Below, in pieces: positions 35,155 through 44,804 of a stretch of DNA of 64,000 bases. Positions within the stretch are counted from its first letter, which is position 1, and every line of letters starts with the position of its first letter. Source of the DNA: Perognathus longimembris pacificus (lineage: Eukaryota; Chordata; Mammalia; Rodentia; Heteromyidae); contig NC_063174.1 of assembly GCF_023159225.1 (NCBI RefSeq), positions 40,435,691 through 40,499,690 on the forward strand. The letters run 5' to 3'. The notes under the pieces were generated by a model. It did not search any database. It was not told the DNA's origin and saw only the letters and a list, made by a program, of their open reading frames with translations. The position numbers and the translations under genes are program-made.

Positions 35155-35376
35155 TGTTTTTTTTTTTTTTTTTTTTTTTTTTTGGCCAGTCCTGGGCCTT
35201 GGACTCAGGGCCTGAGCACTGTCCCTGGCTTCTTCCCGCTCAAGGCTAGCACTCTGCCACTTGAGCCACAGCGCCGCTTCTGGCCGTTTTCTGTATATGT
35301 GGTGCTGGGGAATCGAACCTAGGGCCTCGTGTATCTGAGGCAGGCACTCTTGCCACTAGGCTATATCCCCAGCCCC
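35155..35376 (-). mobile_element. IDL-Geo SINE, young
   Basis: Reverse full-length copy with long T-run and TSD catgttatgtttt. Confidence 0.95.
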
Positions 35377-35420
35377 CATGTTATGTTTTAAGGATGACTA
35401 TTCTGCTCCAAACACTATTG

Positions 35421-35639
35421 GGTCTTTTTTTTTTTTTTTTTTTGTCGTCCAGTCCTGGGCCTTGGACTCAGGGCCTGAGCACTGTCCCTGGCTTCTTTTT
35501 GCTCAAGGCTAGCACTCTGCCACTTGAGCCATAGCGCCACTTCTGGCCGTTTTCTGTATATGTGGTGCTGGGGAATCGAACCCAGGGCCTCATGTATACG
35601 AGGCAGGCTCTCTTGCCACTAGGCCATATCCCCAGCCCC
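35421..35639 (-). mobile_element. IDL-Geo SINE
   Basis: Second reverse copy, 45 bp after the previous one, with TSD ctattgggtcttttttt. Confidence 0.94.
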
Positions 35640-35965
35640 TATTGGGTCTTTTTTTATTTCAAGTTTTCCAAAGCCTTTGCAAATATGATTCTCTTTATTT
35701 AAAATCTTCTCAAATTAGACTGCTTCTGTTTGAGGAAACAGACATTCCAGTTACTAGATCTGACGCTTGAGGTACAAAATTCTCTCTCTGGATAGATGCC
35801 ACAGGCAAATTTGGCAGTGTTTTTTCCACTTAATATTCCTAACAAACTTTTAACTGGGTAGCTTGTTAAAGGCACTGGAGCTTGCAGTTGGGGGAGTGGC
35901 TCCGTTACTAGAGCACCAGCCAATGAGGGGAGAGGAGAGAAAGGGGAGAGATGGGGAGGGGGGAA

Positions 35966-35969
35966 GGAG

Positions 35970-36011
<42 letters not shown>
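35966..36011. repeat. (GA)n microsatellite
   Basis: About 23 AG units within a longer purine-rich stretch from 35925. Confidence 0.95.
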
Positions 36012-36014
<3 letters not shown>

Positions 36015-36394
36015 AGGCTATTGATGTAGGTGGTCTGATCACAAAAGCAACAGAAGCCACTCCAATTTCCATGCGTGGCCTCTAGGAAAGGCTTAGCAAG
36101 AGACATGAGAACCAGGGACACTTTAGGAGCCTAACCTGAACTATCCTTTCCGGTCTCTCAGTGTCTCGGCCATCGTTGTACACCAATTTCAACACAGTTA
36201 TCTCAATCTAGAGTTGCTAGAATACAAAGTCCATGAACCTCAGAAGGAGTTGTGGACAGCGGCTCCCAGTCAATAAACAGAAGGACTCGGTCCCCAATCC
36301 TGTCCTCAAAGGCCACTCCTGCCATTAGGCCCGATGAAGCACAGCACACACGTCCAGGGAAGGACAAGTTTCCTGTCAGGAGGCTGCCTCTATC

Positions 36395-36980
36395 AGGATG
36401 GCGAGCAGTGAGGGAGGGTGACTGCGGAAAAGGCCTGCAAGGATGCGGGGTGGAATCCGCGCGGTGAGAACAGCAATTGGTATCTGTGGTCAGGCCAGGT
36501 CAGGCCAGGTCAGGGCGACCTGAGTTATGGGAAGCCAGGCAGCCCTGGAGCAGCTGGAGTGCCCCCGCCCCAGGGCGACTTCCCCGCGGGCCAAGTCTGC
36601 ACAAGGGCTTATGGAGCTGATCCCACCCCCTCCCACTCCCACCTCTCGTCCCGTGTTGGGCTCCAGTCGAGATGGGAGCGCCCCGGGTGATCGTGGAGCC
36701 CGCGGGCCGCGTGTGCTGGGACGAGCCCGTGCGCATCGCCGTGCGCGGCCTGGCCCCCGAGCAGCCCGTGGCGCTGCGCGCGTCCCTGCGCGACGAGAAG
36801 GGCGCGCTCTTCCGGGCCCACGCGCGCTACCGCGCCGACACCCGCGGCCAGCTGGACCTGCAGCGCGCGCCCGCGCTGGGCGGCAGCTTCGCGGGGCTCG
36901 AGCCCATGGGGCTGCTGTGGGCCATGCAGCCCGACAGGCCCTTCTGGCGCCTGGTCAAGCGGGACGTGCAGACGCCCTTG
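36395..36980 (+). promoter_or_regulatory. CpG-rich region over pseudogene C exon 1
   Basis: GC-rich sequence begins near 36395 and CpG is very dense from 36680 to 36980. The part upstream of the ATG is not alignable by eye to the copy A promoter, but it holds nuclear-receptor-like half sites at 36487-36512. Lack of CpG decay in a pseudogene fits recent replacement of the exon by conversion. Confidence 0.5.
36487..36512 (+). promoter_or_regulatory. Three AGGTCA-type half sites spaced by 4 bp (DR4 array)
   Basis: TGGTCA, AGGTCA and AGGTCA occur in direct orientation, each pair separated by GGCC, 160 bp before the pseudogene C ATG. DR4 spacing is typical of LXR, thyroid receptor, CAR and PXR sites. 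It may simply be a 10-bp tandem repeat; function is inference only. Confidence 0.35.
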
Positions 36981-37190
36981 CTGGTCCTGTGATCTTAGCT
37001 ACTAAGAAGGCTCAGATACAAGGATCGTGGTTCCAAGCCAGTCTGGACACAAAAATAGGGGGACACCTAATTCTAGTTAACTAGCAAACATCCAGAATTG
37101 GAAATGTGGCTCACTAGTTGTGAGAGGGGGAAAAAAAAAAGTCAAGCAAGAGCATGAGGCCATGAGTTCAAACCCTAGTACAGCACCCCC
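36981..37190 (+). mobile_element. B1-like/Geo SINE, truncated, abutting pseudogene C exon 1
   Basis: ctggtcctgtgatcttagct aligns with the SINE head lacking its ggctcac segment, and gagttcaaaccctagtacag is the tail. It starts exactly where exon 1 homology ends, so the insertion or a linked deletion cut the gene. Confidence 0.6.
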
Positions 37191-37680
37191 CCCCATAACA
37201 TTCATTGTCATCTAAAATAAATAAATAGTGTTACATCATCTCATTATCACATACAAATTGATATTTCCCAGTTGCGAAGAAAAACAAAATAATCATCTGA
37301 GCTAATGTTAAGATTCTACTCTAGTTATAAATATCTGGAATTTGTGGTGGCAGGTATAAAAGAAAAGTGGATTCAGTTGGAGTGTTTTGATGGTAATTTT
37401 GAAAATCAAAGCTTTGACGCAGAATGTTCACACACTGCCTGAGAATCCTGAGTTTCTTCCCAGATACTTCTAAGGAGAGTGAGCTTGGCTTTTGACATCA
37501 CAATATTTAGAAGGTCTGTTGATTCCAATTATGAGTGTCAAACAGACCATGGGAAGGAATCTATCACAAGGGTACTGGTTTAAGAACAATTGATCAGCAC
37601 AGAGAATATCCAAGGAGTCTACAACAGGAACTCCACCCAAGTCACAGCACCTAGCCCAACACTGGGCAAAACTAATGCAG

Positions 37681-37933
37681 GAATGGCCACTGGTGGCTCA
37701 CACCTATAATCCTAGCTTCTCAGGAGGCTGAGATCTGAGGATCATGGTTCAAAGCCAGCTTGGGCAGGAAAGTCCTTGAGACTCTTAATCTCCAATTATC
37801 CACCAGAAAACTGGAAATGGCACTGAGGCTCAAGTGATAGAGTGCTAGCCTTGAGCTGAATAGCTAGTAGTAGAGCTCAGGATCAGTGCCCAGGCCCTGA
37901 GTTCAAGCCCACAACTGATAAAAAAAAAAAAAA
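37681..37933 (+). mobile_element. B1-like/Geo composite SINE, full-length
   Basis: Head ggtggctcacacctataatc, linker cttaatctccaattatccac, tail ctgagttcaagcccacaact and A-tail. A good reference copy of the family. It lies where exon 2 of pseudogene C should be. Confidence 0.85.
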
Positions 37934-38866
37934 TCACTTGGCTACAGTTCCTTGAGTTTACTTTTCTATCTTGTGCCATTGGTCTATGTGTCTGTATTTA
38001 TGCCAATACCCTGCTATTTTGATTACTACATCTTTGTAATATATTTTGAAGATGGCCTTGGCTATTTGAAAATTTTTTTTAATTAATACTCTTTTTTGAA
38101 GCTAAAAATACTGGTAAAGCCCACATTCACACTCAGTTCCACCTGATTTTCAGGGTGGAGACTACTCACTCTACTATACTACTTACAGACTCATTCTCCT
38201 TCATTTTTTTCTGTCCAGGTCATAGGTCAAAGGCCCAGGAATTAGGCTGCTTGGGACTTCCAGAGAGGGGCAAATCTGCCTCTCCATGGCTACTTTCCTG
38301 AAAGGCACCACGGCCGCCATCATCATCAATGGCTCTGTGGCCAATGCTGGGGGAACCCTATGCTACAAAGATGAGACTTTGCCCCCTCTGGGCTTCAACC
38401 GAAATCGACTCAAGATAGCTGAAGATGGCATTGCGGATGCTCTGGATACCCTGAATAGTCCTTTGGAAGGACTATGTGAATGAGGCTTCTAAGCACCTAG
38501 AGGCTCATGGGAAGAAAAAGCCCCAGATCATTCTTTACCCTGAGGCAGGGCACAACATGGATCCCTCTTACTTCCCCTTGTGTAGAGCTAACTTTAATCA
38601 CTTGGTGGAGGTCTCCTCTGGGGAGGAGACCCCAGGGCTCATGTCATGGCCTAGATGGATGCGTGGGAGCAACTTCAGACTTTCTTCCGCAGACACTTGG
38701 GTGGCACAGAGGACACAATTTCAGCAAGGCTGTAATTTTTATGTGACTGACATTTCCAATGCTGATCTCTCGTGGGAATAGCTGCCACTATTAGTGAGTG
38801 TGTGTGTATTATTTTTTCTTTTTAATGATAGAAGTGTTTCCTCATCATAGTGAAAATGAATTCACC

Positions 38867-38872
38867 AATAAA
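38867..38872 (+). other. AATAAA after pseudogene C
   Basis: Relic poly(A) signal about 155 bp past the exon 3 remnant. Confidence 0.4.
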
Positions 38873-38879
38873 AGTAAAT

Positions 38880-39280
38880 TTCAAGATTAAAAAAATTACA
38901 GGTGTTTTCAGTTTGGAAAATTAATAGAAAATTTGACAGGTAAGAAAAAATCTGCCTCTTATTTTAGTATAATGTGTAACTGACTAGTGTTTAGTTCTGA
39001 AAGGAAAAGTGAGCACTACTGATTAGCAGTGCCTGCTTCAAAACTAGAGTGTAAAAATTACTAGCTGAAAAATTAACAAATGAATGATCACCTACTGTGT
39101 AATTAAGCAAACATAGTTGCCTCTTCATATGCATAGGTTCTATTGATCTGTAGGTCCAAACAACCACAGATTTAAAACATTACAAATTGTACCTGTTCTG
39201 AACATGTATGGCTGGTTCCTCAATATGATGTGACAGCTATCTCATAGCATTGCATTGTAGTAGGTGTTAGAAATAATCTG
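38880..39280. other. AT-rich intergenic, no recognised feature
   Basis: Nothing gene-like seen. Confidence 0.4.
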
Positions 39281-39283
39281 GAG

Positions 39284-39377
39284 GGGCTGGGAATGTGGCT
39301 TAGTGGTAGAGTGCTTGCCTAGCATGCATGAGGCTCTGGGTTTGATACCTCAGTACCACATAAACAAACAAAAAAGA
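39284..39377 (+). mobile_element. Monomeric ID element (left half only)
   Basis: gctgggaatgtggcttagtg to cagtaccacataaacaaaca, ending in an A-rich tail with no Geo half, and flanked by the TSD aaataatctggag. It looks like an ordinary ID SINE rather than a truncated dimer. Confidence 0.85.
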
Positions 39378-39409
39378 AATAATCTGGAGGTCTAATGTTT
39401 ATGGGAGAA

Positions 39410-39830
39410 CTGGGTACTGGTGCCTCACACCTATTGTCCTAGCTTCTCAGGAGGCTGAGATCTGAGGATCTTGTTTTGAAGCCAGCTGGGGCAAGAAAGT
39501 TAAAAAATTGCAAGTGGGGGCTGGGAACATATTCCCAGCTTAGTGGCAAGAGTGCTTGCCTTGTATGCCTTGTATACATGGAGCCCTGGGTTCCATTCCC
39601 CAGCACCACACATATAGAAAATGGCCAAAAGTGGCACTGTGGCTCAAGTGGCAGAGTGCTAGCCTAGAAAAAAAAAAAAAAAGAACCCAGGGACAGTGCT
39701 CAGGCCCTGAGTCTAAGGCCCAGGACTGGCAAAAAGCCAAACCAAACAAAACAAAGTAATAAAGCGGTAACTTTGAGCGAAAAAACCTGAGGGTCAGTAC
39801 CCAGCTCTAAGTTCAAGCTCTACAACCAAC
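39410..39830 (+). mobile_element. B1-like/Geo SINE split by an IDL-Geo SINE
   Basis: Host head at 39410-39515 and tail at 39756-39830. The nested IDL-Geo at 39516-39755 carries a small internal duplication (cttgccttgtatg ccttgtat). Confidence 0.8.
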
Positions 39831-39891
39831 AACAACTATGAAAGCATGTGGGAGAATGTAGAGATTATATGAAAATGCTGCACTGTTTTGT

Positions 39892-40093
39892 TTTGGTTTT
39901 TTTGCCAGTCCTGGGGCTTGAACTCAGGGCCTGAGCACTGTCCCTGGCTTCTTTTTGTTCAAGGCTAACACTCTACCACTTGAGCCACAGCTCCACTTCC
40001 TGCTTTGTCTATATATGTGGTGCTGAGGAACCGAACCCAGGGCTTCATGTATATGAGGCAAGCACTTTGCCACTAGGCCATATTCCTAGCCCA
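39892..40093 (-). mobile_element. IDL-Geo SINE
   Basis: Reverse copy with an imperfect TSD aaaatg(c/t)tgcactgtttt. Confidence 0.92.
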
Positions 40094-40273
40094 AAATGTT
40101 GCACTGTTTTATGTGAGGAACTTAAGCATTTGCACATTGTAGTGTCCTCATCCATACCAAGAAACACCTCCAGTAGAAAAACTCTAATCATGTTTGAATT
40201 TCCCCTTTGAGAATGGAAGTTACAGCTATTAGATATAAACATATTTACAATTTTAAAGCAAATACATTTTTAG

Positions 40274-40479
40274 TTTTTTGGGTTTTTTTGCCAGTCCTGT
40301 GCCATGGACTCAGGGCCTGAGCACTGTCCCTGGCTACTTTTTGCTCAAGGCTACCACTCTATCACTTGAGCCACAGCACTTCTGACCATTTTCTATACAT
40401 GTGGTGCTGAGGAATCGAGCTCAGGGCCTCATGTATACGAGGCAAACACTCTTGACACTAGGCCATATTCCCAGCCCCA
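40274..40479 (-). mobile_element. IDL-Geo SINE
   Basis: Reverse copy with TSD acatttttagtt. Confidence 0.92.
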
Positions 40480-40585
40480 CATTTTTAGTTCTTTAATAGC
40501 ATCCTGTGGATGAATAAATGTTCTCCTAGCCAACAGATTTTGTTAAGTTCCTGCCTATACCTATGGACCCTCAAAATATGATAGA

Positions 40586-41225
40586 ATAAGTCGGACCCCC
40601 ATGGCTCATGCCTGGAATCCTAGCTAGTCAGGAGGCTGATATCCAAGGATTGATGTTTGAGTCCAAGGAAGCAAAGTCCTTGAGACTCTTATCTCTGAAA
40701 GTCTTAGTCCAGAAGACCTTGTGGACAGCAAAGGAGTTTATTGTCTGCAGGGCTGACAGGCTAGCTCTCATGGAAGAGAGAGTAGCAGCCTGCCTTTGTG
40801 CAAGGGGGTGGTTATATAGAGCAGGGCAGCTAAAGGCAGGAAATTTCACTAGGGGCAGGGGGTGCTCTGCATTCTGGTTCATGTCGGGCACTGGTGGAGT
40901 ATGAGAAGTACATGAAACCGGGGAATTCCATTGTGGTGGGACTTAAAAGACTTATGGCAGCAGTTGCAGGCTAGAGATAACAGGCAGCTTAGGGAAGAGA
41001 ACTGGGTGGAAAGGCCAATAGCTAGATTAACTGCTTTTGGGGGTGGGGCCGAGGACTTGAGATAGAGGACATCCAGTGAGAATGGAGAAGGGCATGCTAA
41101 CAATCTCTAACAAACTACTCAGAAAAAGCCAAAGTGGAGCTGTGGCTCAAGAGATAGAATGCTAGCCTTGAGCAAAAGAAGCTCTGCTACAGTGCCCAAG
41201 CCCTGAGTTCAAGCCCCACCACCAC
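40586..41225 (+). mobile_element. B1-like/Geo SINE split by a solo LTR
   Basis: Head and linker at 40586-40695 and tail at 41108-41225, interrupted by the LTR at 40696-41102. Confidence 0.85.
40696..41102 (-). mobile_element. Solo LTR of an endogenous retrovirus
   Basis: 407 bp, starts TG and ends CA, with 5-bp TSDs (atctc at 40691-40695 and 41103-41107). Read on the minus strand it has TATATAA and, about 100 bp later, AATAAA. No internal viral genes are present. Related to the older LTR at 1780-2102. Confidence 0.85.
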
Positions 41226-41770
41226 CAACAATGAAAATAGCTATAGAACAACAGATGTACTAAATACATGATTTTACAATGGTACACATGAAAATAAATA
41301 AGAATGATATTTGTATCACTTGTAGAAGTAGCTTTACAATAAACTTAATAAACATTTCTTAAGCTCCGATTGTATTTAAAATACGAATACCTTAATTTAT
41401 GATTGTTGTTTAGAAGTTCAAGGCCAAAAGTTCAAGAGACACCTACCTAAACTACAATTATAGACAGAGGGACAGACAGACAGGTAGGCAGTCAGATTGG
41501 CAGACATCTAGTCAGATAAACAGAGATGGAAATAGAGATGGAGATAGGTAGGTAGCTAGATACAGTCATAGGTATGGAGTCCACTACCTGTCATCTCGCC
41601 TTGTAGGAAGCTTAAATAGAAGGATTGCAATCAGAACTGGCTGCCTAGACAAAAACAAATGGAGATCCTATTTGAAAAATAACCTAAGCAAAAAGGGTCG
41701 AGGTTAGGTATTTATCTACTTACTAATGTAGCTGCAAATGCTTAAGACAGTATAGAAGTTTAAAAACAAA
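41226..41770. other. Intergenic with degenerate (CAGA)/(GATA) repeats
   Basis: 41462-41575 holds irregular cagaca, cagata and gataggta repeats. No gene seen. Confidence 0.5.
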
Positions 41771-41775
41771 CTTAG

Positions 41776-42174
41776 CTTGGTACCGGTGACTCTAACCTGT
41801 AATTCTAGCTACTCAGGAGGCAAAGATCTGAGGATCAAAGTTTGAAGCCAGCCCAGGAGGAGAAATCTGAGAGTCTCTTATCTGACTTAACCAAAAAAAA
41901 GCCAAAAGTTGGGCTGGGAATGTGGCTTAGTGATAGACTGCCTGCCTAGCATGCATGAAGCCCTAGGTTCAATTCCTCAGTAACACATAAACAGAAAAAA
42001 GCCAGAAGTGGGCACTGTGGCAGAGTGCTAGCCTTGAGCAAAAGAAGTTCAGGCACGACTGGCCAAAAAGGAAAAAAAAAAGCCAGAAGTAGAAGTACAT
42101 ATCAAGTGGAAGGTACAGTGCTAGCTAGCCTTGAGCAGAAAAAGTGAAGACCTCAAGATCCTGAGTTCAAGCCC

Positions 42175-42177
<3 letters not shown>
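41776..42177 (+). mobile_element. B1-like/Geo SINE split by an IDL-Geo SINE
   Basis: Host head at 41776-41905 and tail at 42080-42177. The nested element at 41909-42075 has a shortened Geo half. Confidence 0.75.

Positions 42178-42244
<67 letters not shown>
42178..42244. repeat. (TC)n-(AC)n compound microsatellite
   Basis: TC repeats pass directly into AC repeats at the end of a SINE tail. Confidence 0.95.
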
Positions 42245-42245
<1 letters not shown>

Positions 42246-42360
42246 GAAAACTTAAGTGCTATGGTTTGAATATGGATAGTGTTTCTCAAAGGTTTAGTGA
42301 TAAAAGCTTGGTCCCTTGGAGGAGGCTGTTGGGATGTAGTGGAATCTCTGAGAAGTAGCT
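42245..42360 (+). mobile_element. MaLR-type LTR fragment
   Basis: gctatggtttgaatatggat and aagcttggtcccttggagga resemble the 5' part of mammalian MaLR-like LTRs. Confidence 0.35.
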
Positions 42361-42518
42361 ACTGGTCTTTGTGCTGTAGGTAGCCATTAGCCAGGCACCT
42401 TAGGAATCTAAAGTGGGTAACAAGATCTCAGAGACTCTGAGACAAAGCTGTTTAATTCAGCTTTCCAACTTATAGGTGATCAGCCAATGAGGCTACCAAG
42501 GTTATTAAATATCCCAGG

Positions 42519-42519
<1 letters not shown>

Positions 42520-42570
<51 letters not shown>
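42520..42570. repeat. (TG)n microsatellite
   Basis: About 25 perfect TG units at the tail of the adjoining minus-strand SINE. Confidence 0.95.
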
Positions 42571-42572
<2 letters not shown>

Positions 42573-42787
42573 TGGGGCTTGAAACTCTGGGCCTGGGTAT
42601 TATCCCTGAGCTTCTTTGGCTCAAGGCCAGCCTTCTACCAGCTGAGCCTCAGTACCATTTTTGGCTTTTTTGAGTACTTTATTGGAGATAGGTCTCATGG
42701 AGTTTCCTGTCTGGGCTCGCTTTGAACCATGATCCTCAGATCTCAGCCCACTGAGTAGCTAAGATTAGAGGCGCCACCAGTGCTGGG
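42571..42787 (-). mobile_element. B1-like/Geo composite SINE
   Basis: Reverse orientation: ggggcttgaaactctgggcc through gccaccagtgctgggatc. Confidence 0.8.
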
Positions 42788-42814
42788 ATCCCAGGATTTA
42801 TTTTTTATTTATTT

Positions 42815-43013
42815 TTTTTTTGCCAGTCCTGGGCCTTGGACTCAGGGCCTGAGCACTGTCCCTGGCTTCTTCCCGCTCAAGGCTAGCACTCCGCCACTTG
42901 AGCCACAGCGCCGCTTCTGGCCGTTTTCTGTATATGTGGTGCTGGGGAATCGAACCTAGGGCCTCGTGTATCCGAGGCAGGCACTCTTGCCACTAGGCTA
43001 TATCCCCAGCCCC
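42815..43013 (-). mobile_element. IDL-Geo SINE, young
   Basis: Reverse copy of the young subfamily (ttcccgctcaagg, aatcgaacctagggcc), TSD cccaggattt. Confidence 0.93.
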
Positions 43014-43019
43014 CCAGGA

Positions 43020-43640
43020 TTTTTTTTTTAAGTACTCCACCTACCTACGGATTACCCAACGTGGCTCCACAAATAGTTCTACAACAAAAGATTGTTAACT
43101 TGCCTAGCCAAACTGAAGGCCAAATGTAACTTAGCAGTGACTCTGCCTCCTGGGCCGGTGGAGTGGGACTCCAGATCTATTTTCTGCCTTCTCTTTGACC
43201 TTACAAGATCAATTCTGAAACAATGTACTATCATACTGCCTGCCTGTACCCCCAAACCAGCCTGCGATTTAGACTATTTTAACTATGCATATCTTTTTAC
43301 ACCCTTCCTCCCAATTCCTTCCATGTAACCAGTCATTCTCTTATACCCCAGAAGGCTGATGATGGCAAAAGAGGACCTAAGATGCTGTCTTTATGTGGCA
43401 CATCCATGCCTTGTGATCTTTTGTCTGTCATATTTGTTTCTGCATAAACTTTCTCATCATGGGTACTATGTTCCGGACTTGACTTAATCCTTCTCATGCT
43501 GGAAGCAAGGGCGTAGGTTGACTAGCTGGGCTAATCCAGGCTGTGTCTTTGAAGGGGACTGTGGGAAGCCAATGTCTCAGGCTCTGTGTACTCTCAAGCT
43601 TGCAAATTTGGCACAAGCACAACCCACCATTGCCACCTAG
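43020..43640. other. Intergenic, no recognised gene
   Basis: Unique-looking. A 78-codon ORF at 43092 has no recognisable motif. Confidence 0.4.
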
Positions 43641-43760
43641 TGTTACCAGAATCGCAAAGAAATGGGGTTACAAAATCTTGAACTAAACCTCCCGAGCTGT
43701 GAGGTAAATAAACATTTTTGTTTATAAGTAAATCGCCTCAGGTACTTTATTGAAGTAATG
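43640..43760 (+). mobile_element. MaLR-type LTR 3' end fragment
   Basis: gagctgtgaggtaaataaac followed by gtaaatcgcctcaggtactt has the order of the 3' end of MaLR LTRs. Confidence 0.4.
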
Positions 43761-44144
43761 TGATGTCACAAGTACCTTTGGGAAAGAAGAAAATGCTTAA
43801 GAGCAGTTTTGTGAAGCTTGGCATGGATCATTTCCTGGATTCTGGAGCTTGCTTACATGAATATGCATGTATATATGTGGGGGATGTTGAGCTTGAGAAA
43901 ATTCACTCAACTGTCCACATGAGTTTACAACCTTTGGGGGGGGATTGTTTATGCTTTGAGTATGACCTTTGTACATTGGACAATTAGTCCCCAATGCTAC
44001 CACATTGAGATTTAGGACTCTTAATTTGAGAGATGAAGTCAAGAGAACAGAGCCTTGAGGCCCTTACAGATGGAGTCCAGTAGTCATCTCTGGAATGGGT
44101 TCCTGCTAAAAAGATGTTAGGTCTCACCTCTATGTTAGGCTTTT

Positions 44145-44235
44145 TTTTTTTTGGAGGGGGGGGAGGGTGTTGGGGATTGAACCTGAGCCTGTCCATGGTA
44201 AGCATGCACACTACCACTGAAATATTCCTCCACTG
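44145..44235 (-). mobile_element. ID-like SINE monomer
   Basis: Reverse orientation: gggattgaacctgagcctgt and gtaagcatgcacactaccac, without a Geo half. Confidence 0.6.
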
Positions 44236-44279
44236 CCCCCCAACCTTTCTTGTATGTTTCCCTTATCCTTCCACCACAG

Positions 44280-44430
44280 GGTTGGTTATACAGCAAGAAG
44301 TCCCTTGCCAAAGATGGACTCTTCAACTTGTACTTCAGAACCCTAAGAAGTAAATTTGCGTTCTTTATAAATTACCTGACCTCAGCCATTCTGTCATGGC
44401 AGCCACAAGAGTCTAGGACAAACTTATACT
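44280..44430 (+). mobile_element. MaLR-type LTR 3' end fragment
   Basis: ttctttataaattacctgac, ctcagccattctgtcatggc match the familiar MaLR 3' end. Confidence 0.45.
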
Positions 44431-44440
44431 TCACTGAAGA

Positions 44441-44695
44441 TTTTTTTTTTGGGGGGGGGCGGTCCAGCGGCTTGAACTCAGGGCCTGGTCCCTGAACCTC
44501 TTTGCGCACGATGCTAGTGCTCTACCACTTGAGCCACAGCGCCACTCCCTGCTTTTTCTGAGTAGTTTGCGGGAGATGAGTTTCACGGACTTTCTGTCCT
44601 CCCCCCCCCCCCCCAAACTGGCTTCGAACTGTGTTCCTCAGACATCAGCCTCCTAAGTAGATGGGATTACAGGCGTGAGCCTCCAGTACCAGGCC
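44441..44695 (-). mobile_element. B1-like/Geo composite SINE
   Basis: Reverse orientation just upstream of the Acot4 CpG island; contains G- and C-runs at both ends of the linker. Confidence 0.8.
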
Positions 44696-44804
44696 ACTAG
44701 AAAATTTTATTTATTTATCTTAACTATTCCTCAATCCATGGAGGCGCTGGGCTGGCATCTGGCGTCATCACTAATAGATCACTCAGTAGTTCTCACTCTA
44801 ACAC

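Larger units (their letters stand above)
36672..38711 (+). pseudogene. Acot pseudogene C (exon 1 truncated, exon 2 lost, exon 3 broken)
   Basis: Exon 1 (36672-36980) opens with ATG and encodes about 103 residues nearly identical to the first exons of A and D. It then stops at the equivalent of A position 6542, where a SINE-like sequence begins and gives a stop at 36990-36992. No exon 2 homology is seen between 36980 and 38218. The exon 3 remnant (38219-38711) keeps [23 protein letters not shown] and a GHNMDPSYFP version of the catalytic His motif. It has an insertion at the acceptor, Glu in place of the Gly two residues after the nucleophile Ser, a deletion of about 85 bp that removes the VGQDDHNW segment with the catalytic Asp, and frameshifts near both ends. 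AATAAA follows at 38867. Exon 3 resembles the Acot1/2/3/5 group more than Acot4. The striking oddity is a near-perfect exon 1 on a decayed gene. Confidence 0.9.

Noticed and set aside
36981..38218. A hidden exon 2 of pseudogene C
   Set aside because: Searched by eye for [11 protein letters not shown] and FGVGGG coding sequence on both strands; only SINEs and unrelated sequence were seen.
38219..38236. DR1-like aggtcaaaggccc at the pseudogene C exon 3 boundary
   Set aside because: It arises from a small insertion at the old splice acceptor combined with the coding sequence; coincidence is more likely than a PPAR site.
42178..42244. ORFs translating to Ser/Leu, Val/Cys or His/Thr repeats
   Set aside because: Translations of (TC)n, (TG)n and (CA)n microsatellites, here and at 15126, 42520, 46035 and 60573.
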